The translations under genes were made by a program, and so were the position numbers. The notes under the pieces are model-generated. The model worked only from the letters and a program-made list of their open reading frames with translations. It was not told the origin of the DNA and made no database searches. DNA of 17,410 nt from positions 1-17,410 of the forward strand of contig CALKXX010000138.1 in NCBI GenBank assembly GCA_938003725.1, written 5' to 3'. This DNA comes from an uncultured Sphingomonadaceae bacterium (GTDB taxonomy: Bacteria; Pseudomonadota; Alphaproteobacteria; Sphingomonadales; Sphingomonadaceae). Below, one piece after another: positions 1 to 6,644 of the stretch; positions within the stretch are counted from its first letter, which is position 1; every line of letters begins with the position of its first letter.

Positions 1-516
1 AACCAGTTTTTGAATCCGGCCAGTAACTCTCGTGATGATCAATGGGGTGGATCGGCCGAAAACCGTATCCGCTTTCCGATCGAGGTTTTGGCGGCGCTGG
101 CCGATGCAATTGGGGGTGACCGGGTCGGTTTCCGTATCTCGCCGGGCAATCCATATAACGGTATGGATGTGCGTTCGCCGGAGGACGTTTTTGGTCCCCT
201 CGTAATGGCTGCAGAGAAGCTGGGGCTCGCATATGTTCACGTTGTTGATATGGCGCTTGACGATTTGGATGTACTGGCGATGATTCGCGCAAATTGGTCG
301 GGCGCGTTAATTACCAACAACAATCTGAAGTTGGAAGCGGCTGCCGCGACACTCCAAGATGGCCGGGCTGATGCTGTGTCATTTGGCCGTGCTTTCATTG
401 CGAACCCCGACCTAGTGGCTCGCTTCCGCGGTGGGGCACAGCTTGCAAAACCCGACTATACCAAACTCTATATTGGGGAAGAGGCGGGGTATACCGACTA
501 TCCGACAATGGCATAA
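1..516 (+). CDS. Old yellow enzyme family flavin oxidoreductase, C-terminal part (5' end outside window)
   Basis: This is the C-terminal part of an FMN-dependent ene-reductase of the old yellow enzyme / N-ethylmaleimide reductase family, which reduces activated C=C bonds with NAD(P)H. The frame is open from base 1, reading NQFLNPASNSRDDQWGGS, which matches the family signature (QFLxPxxNxRxDxYGGSxENR) in the middle of the TIM barrel. Further on, the phosphate-binding end of the barrel is visible: ITNNN followed by ADAVSFGRAFIANPDL. It ends YTDYPTMA, as many family members do. The active-site region that precedes the GGS motif is outside the window. It is co-directional with the sulfatase downstream, with a 72-bp gap containing an inverted repeat, so it may or may not share that transcript. 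In a steroid pathway such an enzyme could reduce an enone, but this is inference. Family call is firm; substrate unknown. Confidence 0.9.
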   Translation, partial: NQFLNPASNSRDDQWGGSAENRIRFPIEVLAALADAIGGDRVGFRISPGNPYNGMDVRSPEDVFGPLVMAAEKLGLAYVHVVDMALDDLDVLAMIRANWSGALITNNNLKLEAAAATLQDGRADAVSFGRAFIANPDLVARFRGGAQLAKPDYTKLYIGEEAGYTDYPTMA

Positions 517-539
517 TGTAGGGCTGGATTGCGCTAGAA

Positions 540-565
540 AGTTCGACTATCGGTATTATCGAACT
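540..565. promoter_or_regulatory. Inverted repeat upstream of the first sulfatase
   Basis: The arms are AGTTCGA (540-546) and TCGAACT (559-565), an exact 7-bp inverted repeat with a 12-bp spacer. It sits in the 72-bp gap between the flavin reductase stop and the sulfatase start, about 23 bp before the ATG. The dyad spacing and the GTTCG/CGAAC half-sites suggest an operator rather than a terminator, since no T-run follows. Similar half-sites occur in the divergent gaps near 4583-4622 and 12024-12061. The function is inferred. Confidence 0.4.
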
Positions 566-588
566 AGATTCGGAAATAGGAATGTTTC

Positions 589-2181
589 ATGATTAAACGC
601 GGCCTGTTGATCTTTTTGGGGATAATGGCAATCGCTGGAATTGCGGCCTATATCTACTATGGCAAAGCGCCACCGTCTGCCGAGGGTTTTAGCAATGATA
701 CGACTGAGAATCTGGCATCTTTGGTAAAAACCCGCACCAGCACAAAGCCGCCAAATGTCATCATCATGCTTGCCGACGACCTCGGTTGGGCCGACGTTGG
801 TTATCACGGTAGCGATATCAAAACGCCAAATATTGATCGACTAGCCAAGGAGGGGATGCGGCTAGAACGCTTTTATGCCACTCCTATCTGCACGCCGACG
901 CGCTCTGCAATGATGACTGGGCGTGATCCGATCAAGCTTGGCGTTGCCAATGCAGTTCTGATGGCCTGGCAAGACGGCGGCGTATCGCTTGATGAGCATT
1001 TTATGCCGCAAAGTTTCAAGGCAGCCGGTTATGATACGGCGATGGTCGGTAAATGGCATCTGGGCCATACGATAGAACAGCATCTTCCCAATGCCCGCGG
1101 CTTTGATCATTTCTATGGTCATGTGAATACTCAGGTTGATTATTTCAAACATGAGTTTGCCAAGGGGCATGATTTTCAGGAGAATGGAAATATTGTCGAT
1201 CATGACGGTGAATATGCGACCGATGTGCATGGGGATCAGTCAGTGCGTTTTTTGAAAGAACTGCGCGACAAGGAAAAGCCGTTTTTCCTCTATGTACCTT
1301 TTCTGGCACCGCATAGTCCGATTGAGGCAAAACAGGAGGATATTGATAAATATCCTCGCCGTATTGACACACCGGTTGGACCAAAAAAGACTTATGCCGC
1401 GATGGTCGACAGCATGGATCAGGCAATAGGCCGGATTCTCGATACTCTTGATGAACAGGGAATTGCCGACAACACGATTATCTTATTCTTCAGCGACAAC
1501 GGCGGATACAAGAATTTTGGGGCGGATAATTCGCCGCTTCGTGGCGGGAAACTAGAGACCTTTGAAGGGGGTATCAGGGTCGCTGCTGTCATGCGATGGC
1601 CGGAAGTTATTCCCGCCAATACGGTGAACGATGCCGTGATCTCGGTTATGGATTTATTTCCAACCTTGGCAAGCGCGACAGGAATTGAAGCCGGAAATTT
1701 GAAAGAGATTGACGGCGTAGATCGCTGGCAGGCGGTGCTGGGCAAAGGCGATCATTGGCGCGGAAAACCCCTCGTGTTTACCTCTAACATTCCCCTGTAT
1801 AACTATTTTCAATATGGTGTTCTCGATGGCAAATGGAAATTGGTGCAAACGGTCGATCATCAGAGGCGCGCCACCGAGGTTGAGACATTGTTGTTTGACG
1901 TCTCCGCTGATCCGTATGAACAAACGGATCTCGCGTCAAAACATCCTGATCAAGTGGAACGCCTTACCGAGATATTGGATGAGCGCTTAGCGGAACATCC
2001 GGTCGGTGGTACCTATGTACAAATTTCTCCGCATCCCGGTTGGCGTGCGCCAAAGGACTATGCAGATGTCGTATTGCCGGCTGATAAAGTTAATCAAGCG
2101 CCTCACGAAGGCTTTGGTACATTGGCGAGCAAAGTTCTGCAGCAACGATATGGCGAAAAGGGCAAGGTGATTTACGAATAG
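589..2181 (+). CDS. Membrane-anchored type I sulfatase (arylsulfatase family), copy 1
   Basis: This 530-aa sulfatase should hydrolyse a sulfate ester using a formylglycine made from cysteine. The N-terminus is a short basic stretch and one hydrophobic helix (about residues 4-24) without a clear cleavage site or lipobox, so a periplasm-facing anchored enzyme is likely. Visible active-site elements are LADDLGW with metal ligands Asp63-Asp64, the maturation motif Cys101-T-P-T-Arg105 leading into MMTGR, GKWHLGH, LAPHSP, and FFSDNGG. The length is normal for the family and nothing is missing. The ATG at 589 is preceded by AGG/TAGGAA, a modest ribosome site. The next sulfatase begins one base after its stop, so the two are an operon and, from their similarity of roughly 70% by eye, a tandem duplication. 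Maturation would need a formylglycine-generating enzyme, which is not in the window. The substrate is not readable from sequence; the neighbouring 3-alpha-HSD-like SDR suggests a steroid sulfate (inference). Confidence 0.93.
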   Translation: MIKRGLLIFLGIMAIAGIAAYIYYGKAPPSAEGFSNDTTENLASLVKTRTSTKPPNVIIMLADDLGWADVGYHGSDIKTPNIDRLAKEGMRLERFYATPICTPTRSAMMTGRDPIKLGVANAVLMAWQDGGVSLDEHFMPQSFKAAGYDTAMVGKWHLGHTIEQHLPNARGFDHFYGHVNTQVDYFKHEFAKGHDFQENGNIVDHDGEYATDVHGDQSVRFLKELRDKEKPFFLYVPFLAPHSPIEAKQEDIDKYPRRIDTPVGPKKTYAAMVDSMDQAIGRILDTLDEQGIADNTIILFFSDNGGYKNFGADNSPLRGGKLETFEGGIRVAAVMRWPEVIPANTVNDAVISVMDLFPTLASATGIEAGNLKEIDGVDRWQAVLGKGDHWRGKPLVFTSNIPLYNYFQYGVLDGKWKLVQTVDHQRRATEVETLLFDVSADPYEQTDLASKHPDQVERLTEILDERLAEHPVGGTYVQISPHPGWRAPKDYADVVLPADKVNQAPHEGFGTLASKVLQQRYGEKGKVIYE

Positions 2182-2182
2182 C

Positions 2183-3772
2183 ATGAAGCGGGCGATTTTC
2201 CTGGCAATCGGCCTGTTGGCTATCGCGGGTATCGCAGCCTATTCTTACTTCGGCAATCGCCCTCCATCCGCCGAGGGGTTTAGCGACGAGGTTACGGCCG
2301 ACTTAGCCTCGCTGATCAAACAGCGCACAAGCGAACGGCCGCCAAATGTCATCATAATCCTGGCCGATGATCTGGGTTGGGGCGATGTTGGTTATCACGG
2401 CTCTGATATTCAAACCCCCAATATCGACCGTCTTGCAAAAGAGGGCATGCGGCTGGAACGCTTTTATACTTTGCCCGTTTGTACGCCGACCCGATCGGCG
2501 TTGATGACAGGGCGCGACCCGATCAAGCTGGGCATGGCCAATGCGGGGATCATGCCGTGGAATGATGGCGGCATCTCGCTTGATGAACATTTTATGCCGC
2601 AAAGCTTTAAGGCTGCCGGTTATGATACCGCGATGATAGGCAAGTGGCATCTGGGACATACGATACAGCAGCACACACCAAATGCGCGCGGCTTTGACCA
2701 CTTTTATGGGCACCTGAATACCAACGTCCAATATTTTGAACATGATTTTGCCGGCGGTCATGATTTTCAGGAAAACGGAAAATCGGTTGACCACAAAGGG
2801 GATTATGCCACCGATATTCATGGGGATCAGTCGGTACGCTATCTTCAAGAATTACGGGACAAATCAAAACCCTTTTTTCTCTATGTACCTTTCATTGCGC
2901 CCCATTCCCCGATGAACGCAAAGCAAGAGGATATGGACAAATACCCCAGACGCCTCGATCTGCCGACCTCGCCAAAAAAGACTTATGCAGCGATGGTCGA
3001 CAGCATGGATCAGGCACTCGGCCGGATATTGGATATACTGGATGAGCAGGGTATTGCGGACAATACGATCGTCCTGTTTTTTAGCGACAATGGCGGGTTT
3101 GTTCCCTTCGGCGCGAGCAATGGATCTTTGCGCGGGGGGAAGACGGAAACTTTTGAGGGCGGTATTCGCGTGCCAGCCGTCATTCGCTGGCCGGAAGTGC
3201 TGCCTGCGAATAGCGTAAATGACGCGGTAATTTCGGTTATGGACTTGTTGCCGACCCTATCCAATGCAACGGGCGTTGTTGCGGAGAATGAAAAGGAATT
3301 GGACGGCAAAAACCGTTGGAAAGCGATCACGGGCAGGGGGAGCAGGGAACGCGGCGATCCGCTTTATTTTACGTCCAACTCGCCTGTTTATAATAGCTTT
3401 ATGCATGCTGTGCTCGACGGCAAATGGAAACTCGTACAGACAATTGATCACCAACGGCGCAGCACGAGATCGGAAACATTCCTGTTCAATGTTGATATTG
3501 ATCCAAATGAGCAAAATGATCTCGCACAAAAATATCCTGACCGCGTTGCGCAACTAACGAGGTTACTCGATGCACGTTTGGCTCAGCATCCGATTGGCGG
3601 TGTATATGTTCAGGTAATGCCGCATCCCGGATGGCGTGCGCCCAAGGATTATGCCGATGCAGTTATCGCTTCGGATAAAGTCAATGCTGAGCCCTATACA
3701 GGATATGGTGAACGGTCATCCAAAGCGCTGCAGCAACGCTATGGCGACAGAGGCAAAGTCATCTACGACTAA
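2183..3772 (+). CDS. Membrane-anchored type I sulfatase (arylsulfatase family), copy 2
   Basis: This is a 529-aa paralogue of the sulfatase just upstream, with the same architecture: an N-terminal hydrophobic anchor (about residues 3-23), LADDLGW with Asp62-Asp63, the formylglycine motif Cys100-T-P-T-Arg104 followed by ALMTGR, GKWHLGH, IAPHSP, and FFSDNGG. All catalytic elements present in copy 1 are kept, so it should be active. The two copies differ most between about residues 365 and 420 and in the far C-terminus, while the segment PHPGWRAPKDYAD is unchanged in both. The start ATG lies one base after the previous stop with only a weak purine-rich site upstream, which suggests translational coupling. 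Its TAA overlaps the TAG of the convergent SDR within the four bases CTAA. The two copies may act on different positions or stereoisomers of one substrate class; that is inference. Confidence 0.93.
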   Translation: MKRAIFLAIGLLAIAGIAAYSYFGNRPPSAEGFSDEVTADLASLIKQRTSERPPNVIIILADDLGWGDVGYHGSDIQTPNIDRLAKEGMRLERFYTLPVCTPTRSALMTGRDPIKLGMANAGIMPWNDGGISLDEHFMPQSFKAAGYDTAMIGKWHLGHTIQQHTPNARGFDHFYGHLNTNVQYFEHDFAGGHDFQENGKSVDHKGDYATDIHGDQSVRYLQELRDKSKPFFLYVPFIAPHSPMNAKQEDMDKYPRRLDLPTSPKKTYAAMVDSMDQALGRILDILDEQGIADNTIVLFFSDNGGFVPFGASNGSLRGGKTETFEGGIRVPAVIRWPEVLPANSVNDAVISVMDLLPTLSNATGVVAENEKELDGKNRWKAITGRGSRERGDPLYFTSNSPVYNSFMHAVLDGKWKLVQTIDHQRRSTRSETFLFNVDIDPNEQNDLAQKYPDRVAQLTRLLDARLAQHPIGGVYVQVMPHPGWRAPKDYADAVIASDKVNAEPYTGYGERSSKALQQRYGDRGKVIYD

Positions 3773-4530
3773 AACGCATCGGGCCTCAATTGCGCGTCTG
3801 TCCCACCATCTACATAGATAATACTACCTTGCATATAGGCCGCAGCGTCGCTCAGCATGAACTCAATCACGCCGGCAATCTCATCCGGATCTGCGTAGCG
3901 GTTTTGCGGGATTGGGATGGCATCGACACTTTTGCCAATCTCCGGGTGATCGGCGGCACCCCGGAACATTGGTGTCTCCGTCATGCCGGGGGCGATGGCG
4001 TTTAGTTGAATCCCCAACTGTCCCCATTCCGCTGCCCGGCGTCTAACCCCGCGCGCAAGTGCGTGTTTGGAATTGCCATAGATGAGTGCCGCATGGCTAT
4101 CTCCGATCACCGCCATTGCCTCTTCCTCGGAACCTTCCAGCATCGCACGAACGAAGTCATTATTGGGGTCCATATGCATCTGAGCACTGTTGGATGAAAT
4201 GACCACGCAGCGTCCCTTCGCTTTGGCCAGCGCATCTTTCAATCCATCGAGTAACGCAATCGCCCCGAAGTAATTGACCTTGGCGACCAATTGACCATCT
4301 TCCAGATGACCACCTAAACCAGCGGCCAGTACCATGATATCAATCGACCCGTCAGACAGTTCCAATGCTTGAGAAATTGCAGTGGCGCGCCCATCTTTGG
4401 TGGAAAGATCAGCGGATATATCCGCGTTTTTCAGGTCAACACCAATCACGCGACAACCGGATTTTTCCAAACGGGCTTTTACACAACTGCCGATGCCAGA
4501 TGCTGATCCGGTGAGTAATGCTGTCGTCAT
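3769..4530 (-). CDS. Short-chain dehydrogenase similar to 3-alpha-hydroxysteroid dehydrogenase/carbonyl reductase
   Basis: This 253-aa NAD(P)-dependent SDR probably oxidises or reduces a hydroxyl/keto pair. The nucleotide motif TGSASGIG, the VLAAGLGG strand, the catalytic serine in VISSNSA, the YGNSK active site and the NAIAPGMTETPM segment are all present. Beyond the generic fold, several stretches recall Comamonas testosteroni HsdA (3-alpha-HSD/carbonyl reductase) from memory: ADLSTKDGR after strand 2, VLAAGLG, VNYFGA, and the C-terminal DGGTDAQLRPDAF against DGGIDAVMRPTQF. That subfamily lacks the usual NNAG, as does this one. The start was set at the ATG at 4530 because GAGGA lies a suitable distance upstream; the longer reading begins with an unlikely TTG that overlaps that ribosome site. 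It is divergent from the 4737 gene and convergent with sulfatase 2. Oxidising the 3-hydroxyl released by desulfation is an attractive role but unproven. Confidence 0.88.
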   Translation of the reverse strand: MTTALLTGSASGIGSCVKARLEKSGCRVIGVDLKNADISADLSTKDGRATAISQALELSDGSIDIMVLAAGLGGHLEDGQLVAKVNYFGAIALLDGLKDALAKAKGRCVVISSNSAQMHMDPNNDFVRAMLEGSEEEAMAVIGDSHAALIYGNSKHALARGVRRRAAEWGQLGIQLNAIAPGMTETPMFRGAADHPEIGKSVDAIPIPQNRYADPDEIAGVIEFMLSDAAAYMQGSIIYVDGGTDAQLRPDAF

Positions 4531-4736
4531 TTTAACTATCCTCAAATATGTGGCGATATTTCCTTATGTCTCAAACCGTATTCGTTCGGAGAGATAGTTT
4601 TCGAACGTCATTCGAAAACTATTTGGATTGCATTAAATTTCGTGTAGCCATGCGTCAATGATTTAATCCCGACGCGATTTGGCTGACCACCGCGTTGGCG
4701 ACGAATTTGATCAGAATTGAGGCGGGGACACAGAAT
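4531..4736. promoter_or_regulatory. Divergent intergenic region between the SDR and the 4737 gene
   Basis: This 206-bp gap must hold both divergent promoters. It contains the ribosome site of the SDR, a CGTTCGGAGAG element at 4583-4593 that recurs in the other divergent gap, and a perfect palindrome at 4594-4622. No convincing -35/-10 pair could be picked by eye on either strand, and there is no open frame worth calling. Confidence 0.5.
4594..4622. promoter_or_regulatory. Perfect 12-5-12 palindrome, probable operator
   Basis: The left arm is ATAGTTTTCGAA (4594-4605), the spacer is CGTCA, and the right arm TTCGAAAACTAT (4611-4622) is the exact reverse complement of the left. It lies about 65 bp before the SDR start and 115 bp before the divergent ATG, with no T-run after it, so an operator for a dimeric repressor fits better than a terminator. 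TTCGAA within each arm is itself palindromic. No regulator gene lies in the window, so the binding protein is unknown. Confidence 0.6.
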
Positions 4737-6446
4737 ATGAAGCGGACTTTGAAGGCCCTTGGTGCTTTTTTGCTAGCACTGATTTGTGGATATATGATCT
4801 ATGGCTATGTCAAAGAAGCCACGCAGGATCGGCCCGATCTCGACTTGGCGCTTGCGCCGCCAGCGACCACTGGAGTTCGTTCCGTTTCTGAAATTGCTAT
4901 GCCGCCGATAAATCCCATGGCTGCACAAGGCGTAAATCCGTTGCCGCATGGCGAGCCGGCACAGCAAGATTCGACGATTCTCCCGGGGCCAATAGATAAG
5001 ACCCGGCGACTGGAAAAAAGTGAGCTGGCGTTTGTCCATTTGGGTCCCGGCCATTTCGGTGCTTTTAACTCTAGCGAATATCCGGATGGCCGGCGGATAC
5101 TTTGGACGAATGGCGTGAACGGACTTTATAAGCTCGATTATGAAACCTACGAAATCTACGACCATCTGCCGACCGCGCAAGCGAAAGAATTTACACAGGA
5201 GTGGGCGGAAGGAATAACCGCTGATCTGAATGAGAATAACGGAACGAGCGCGCTTTATACCTCCTACAAGGCCATCTCCCCATTGATGAGCCTGTCGGGT
5301 ATTTACACCGTAGTTGGGCGCAATGGCTGGATATATATTGCAAAAAAGGACGGTTCTGTTGTCGCCTATGGCGACAGTGTGAAAAATGACCCGGCTTCGA
5401 AGATCGAGCTAAAAGCTGAATTTCAGCTGCCAAAAGAACTGGCCGGCGCCAGCATCGGCATGAACATGACCTTTGATGGCTGGATTATTTTTCCGATGGA
5501 GCAAGGTCATTTGATTGCGGTTTCCGAAGATTTGCAGGATTATCGCGCAATTCGCCTTAAACATGCGGATACAGAGAACACAGAAACTCAGAGTGTTGGT
5601 TACGGCTGGGTGCGTAATTCCATCGCGATTGATAAAGACGGCGGGATTTATGTGGCGTCGCGTAATCACATGCACAAGGTGGTCTGGGACGGAGATCAAT
5701 TCTCTACCGACGAGAAAGGTGGCGCATGGACCGCAAGATATCGCAATGGCACTGGAGAAGGTACAGGGGCAACGCCAAGCTTGATGGGATTTGGCAACGA
5801 AGATAAATTTGTTACTATTACAGATGGCGATATCCGGATGAACGTAACTTTGTTCTGGCGCGATGATATTCCCAAAGGTTGGAAAGCCCCAGAAGGGGCG
5901 CCGTCAAATCGTATCGCGGGAATGGCTCCGGCCTCGATGGGCAAGCTTGATGTTCAAAAAATCCAGTCCGAACAAACGGTTATCGTTGCGGGCTATGGCG
6001 CGTTGGTAGTGAATAACCGTCCGCGTAATATACCGTTTTTCCTCCCCAAGGATGGCAATTCGCTTGGTTTGTTGAATGGCCCATTGGGCGGCAATCCAAA
6101 ATTTCAGCCCTATGGCGTCCAGAAATTCCAATGGAACCCGGAAAAGAAACGCCTGGAAATGGCGTGGGTTAATGAGACCATGAGTTCTCCGAATGGAGTG
6201 CCATGGGTCAGTCTGGGCTCAGGACAAGTCTATCTAATGGGTGCACGTGACAATGAATGGACGATGGAGGCGCTCGACTGGGCTACTGGTAAGCCGACAT
6301 TTCATTACATATTGGGAGGTCAGAAATGGAACAACCAATATTCCGGACCAACTATCGATGAAAAAGGGCGTGTATTTGTCGGTACCATGTGGGGCAGAGC
6401 GCGAATTCAGCCGAAAACAGCTTTGCCGGCAACACCGGATAACTAG
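4737..6446 (+). CDS. Membrane-anchored protein of unknown function, possible beta-propeller
   Basis: I do not recognise a named family. The 569-aa product begins MKRTLKALGAFLLALICGYMIYGYV, a basic start and one hydrophobic helix, then a proline/alanine-rich linker, which suggests a periplasmic domain on an inner-membrane anchor. The rest is rich in short beta-type stretches that recur at blade-like spacing: GRRILWTNGVNGLYKLD, GRNGWIYIAKKDGSVVAYG, FDGWIIFPMEQGHLIAVS, IAIDKDGGIYVASRNHMHKV, and GPTIDEKGRVFVGTMWG. This pattern of hydrophobic strand plus Asp/Gly turn resembles SMP-30/strictosidine-synthase-like or quinoprotein-like propellers, but no signature residues were identified. The ATG at 4737 was preferred over a TTG at 4695 because the hydrophobic N-terminus then begins directly. 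It lies 198 bp before the TonB receptor on the same strand, so a role in uptake or periplasmic processing of the same compound is plausible. Confidence 0.8.
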   Translation: MKRTLKALGAFLLALICGYMIYGYVKEATQDRPDLDLALAPPATTGVRSVSEIAMPPINPMAAQGVNPLPHGEPAQQDSTILPGPIDKTRRLEKSELAFVHLGPGHFGAFNSSEYPDGRRILWTNGVNGLYKLDYETYEIYDHLPTAQAKEFTQEWAEGITADLNENNGTSALYTSYKAISPLMSLSGIYTVVGRNGWIYIAKKDGSVVAYGDSVKNDPASKIELKAEFQLPKELAGASIGMNMTFDGWIIFPMEQGHLIAVSEDLQDYRAIRLKHADTENTETQSVGYGWVRNSIAIDKDGGIYVASRNHMHKVVWDGDQFSTDEKGGAWTARYRNGTGEGTGATPSLMGFGNEDKFVTITDGDIRMNVTLFWRDDIPKGWKAPEGAPSNRIAGMAPASMGKLDVQKIQSEQTVIVAGYGALVVNNRPRNIPFFLPKDGNSLGLLNGPLGGNPKFQPYGVQKFQWNPEKKRLEMAWVNETMSSPNGVPWVSLGSGQVYLMGARDNEWTMEALDWATGKPTFHYILGGQKWNNQYSGPTIDEKGRVFVGTMWGRARIQPKTALPATPDN

Positions 6447-6644
6447 GGCGTGCTAGGCAATCTGCGTAACATATATACAACACAATTACGCATTAGTTTA
6501 AAAAACTGCTAGTATTTGCTCAATTCGCGCTATTTTTCCGCATCAAATTACGAAAGCTAATTGTCGGTTGGTTCTATACATGATATTGGTTTTGCCAGAA
6601 AATCGGAGAGAACCGATAGGTACAATGAATTGGGGAGGTACATT
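6447..6644 (+). promoter_or_regulatory. Leader region of the TonB-dependent receptor gene
   Basis: This 198-bp gap is noticeably AT-rich and has no credible gene. It carries a short exact inverted repeat at 6602-6617 (ATCGG, six-base spacer, CCGAT) and longer-range pairings TCGGTT (6564-6569) with AACCGA (6611-6616) and GGTTCT (6570-6575) with AGAACC (6609-6614). These could form an operator or a leader hairpin. The ribosome site GGGGAGG at 6632-6638 is strong and well spaced from the ATG at 6645. A promoter was not identified with confidence. Confidence 0.4.

Noticed and set aside
2303..2848. 181-codon antisense open frame within sulfatase 2
   Set aside because: It mirrors the sulfatase coding frame, has no ribosome site or recognisable motif, and a counterpart appears antisense to sulfatase 1, as expected from shared codon content.
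4594..4622. The palindrome as a transcription terminator
   Set aside because: Its stem is AT-rich with no T-run on either side, and it lies between two divergent starts where no transcript needs to end.
6561..6644. TTG start for the TonB receptor at 6561
   Set aside because: The added 28 residues would place non-signal sequence before an obvious signal peptide, while GGGGAGG is well placed for the ATG at 6645.
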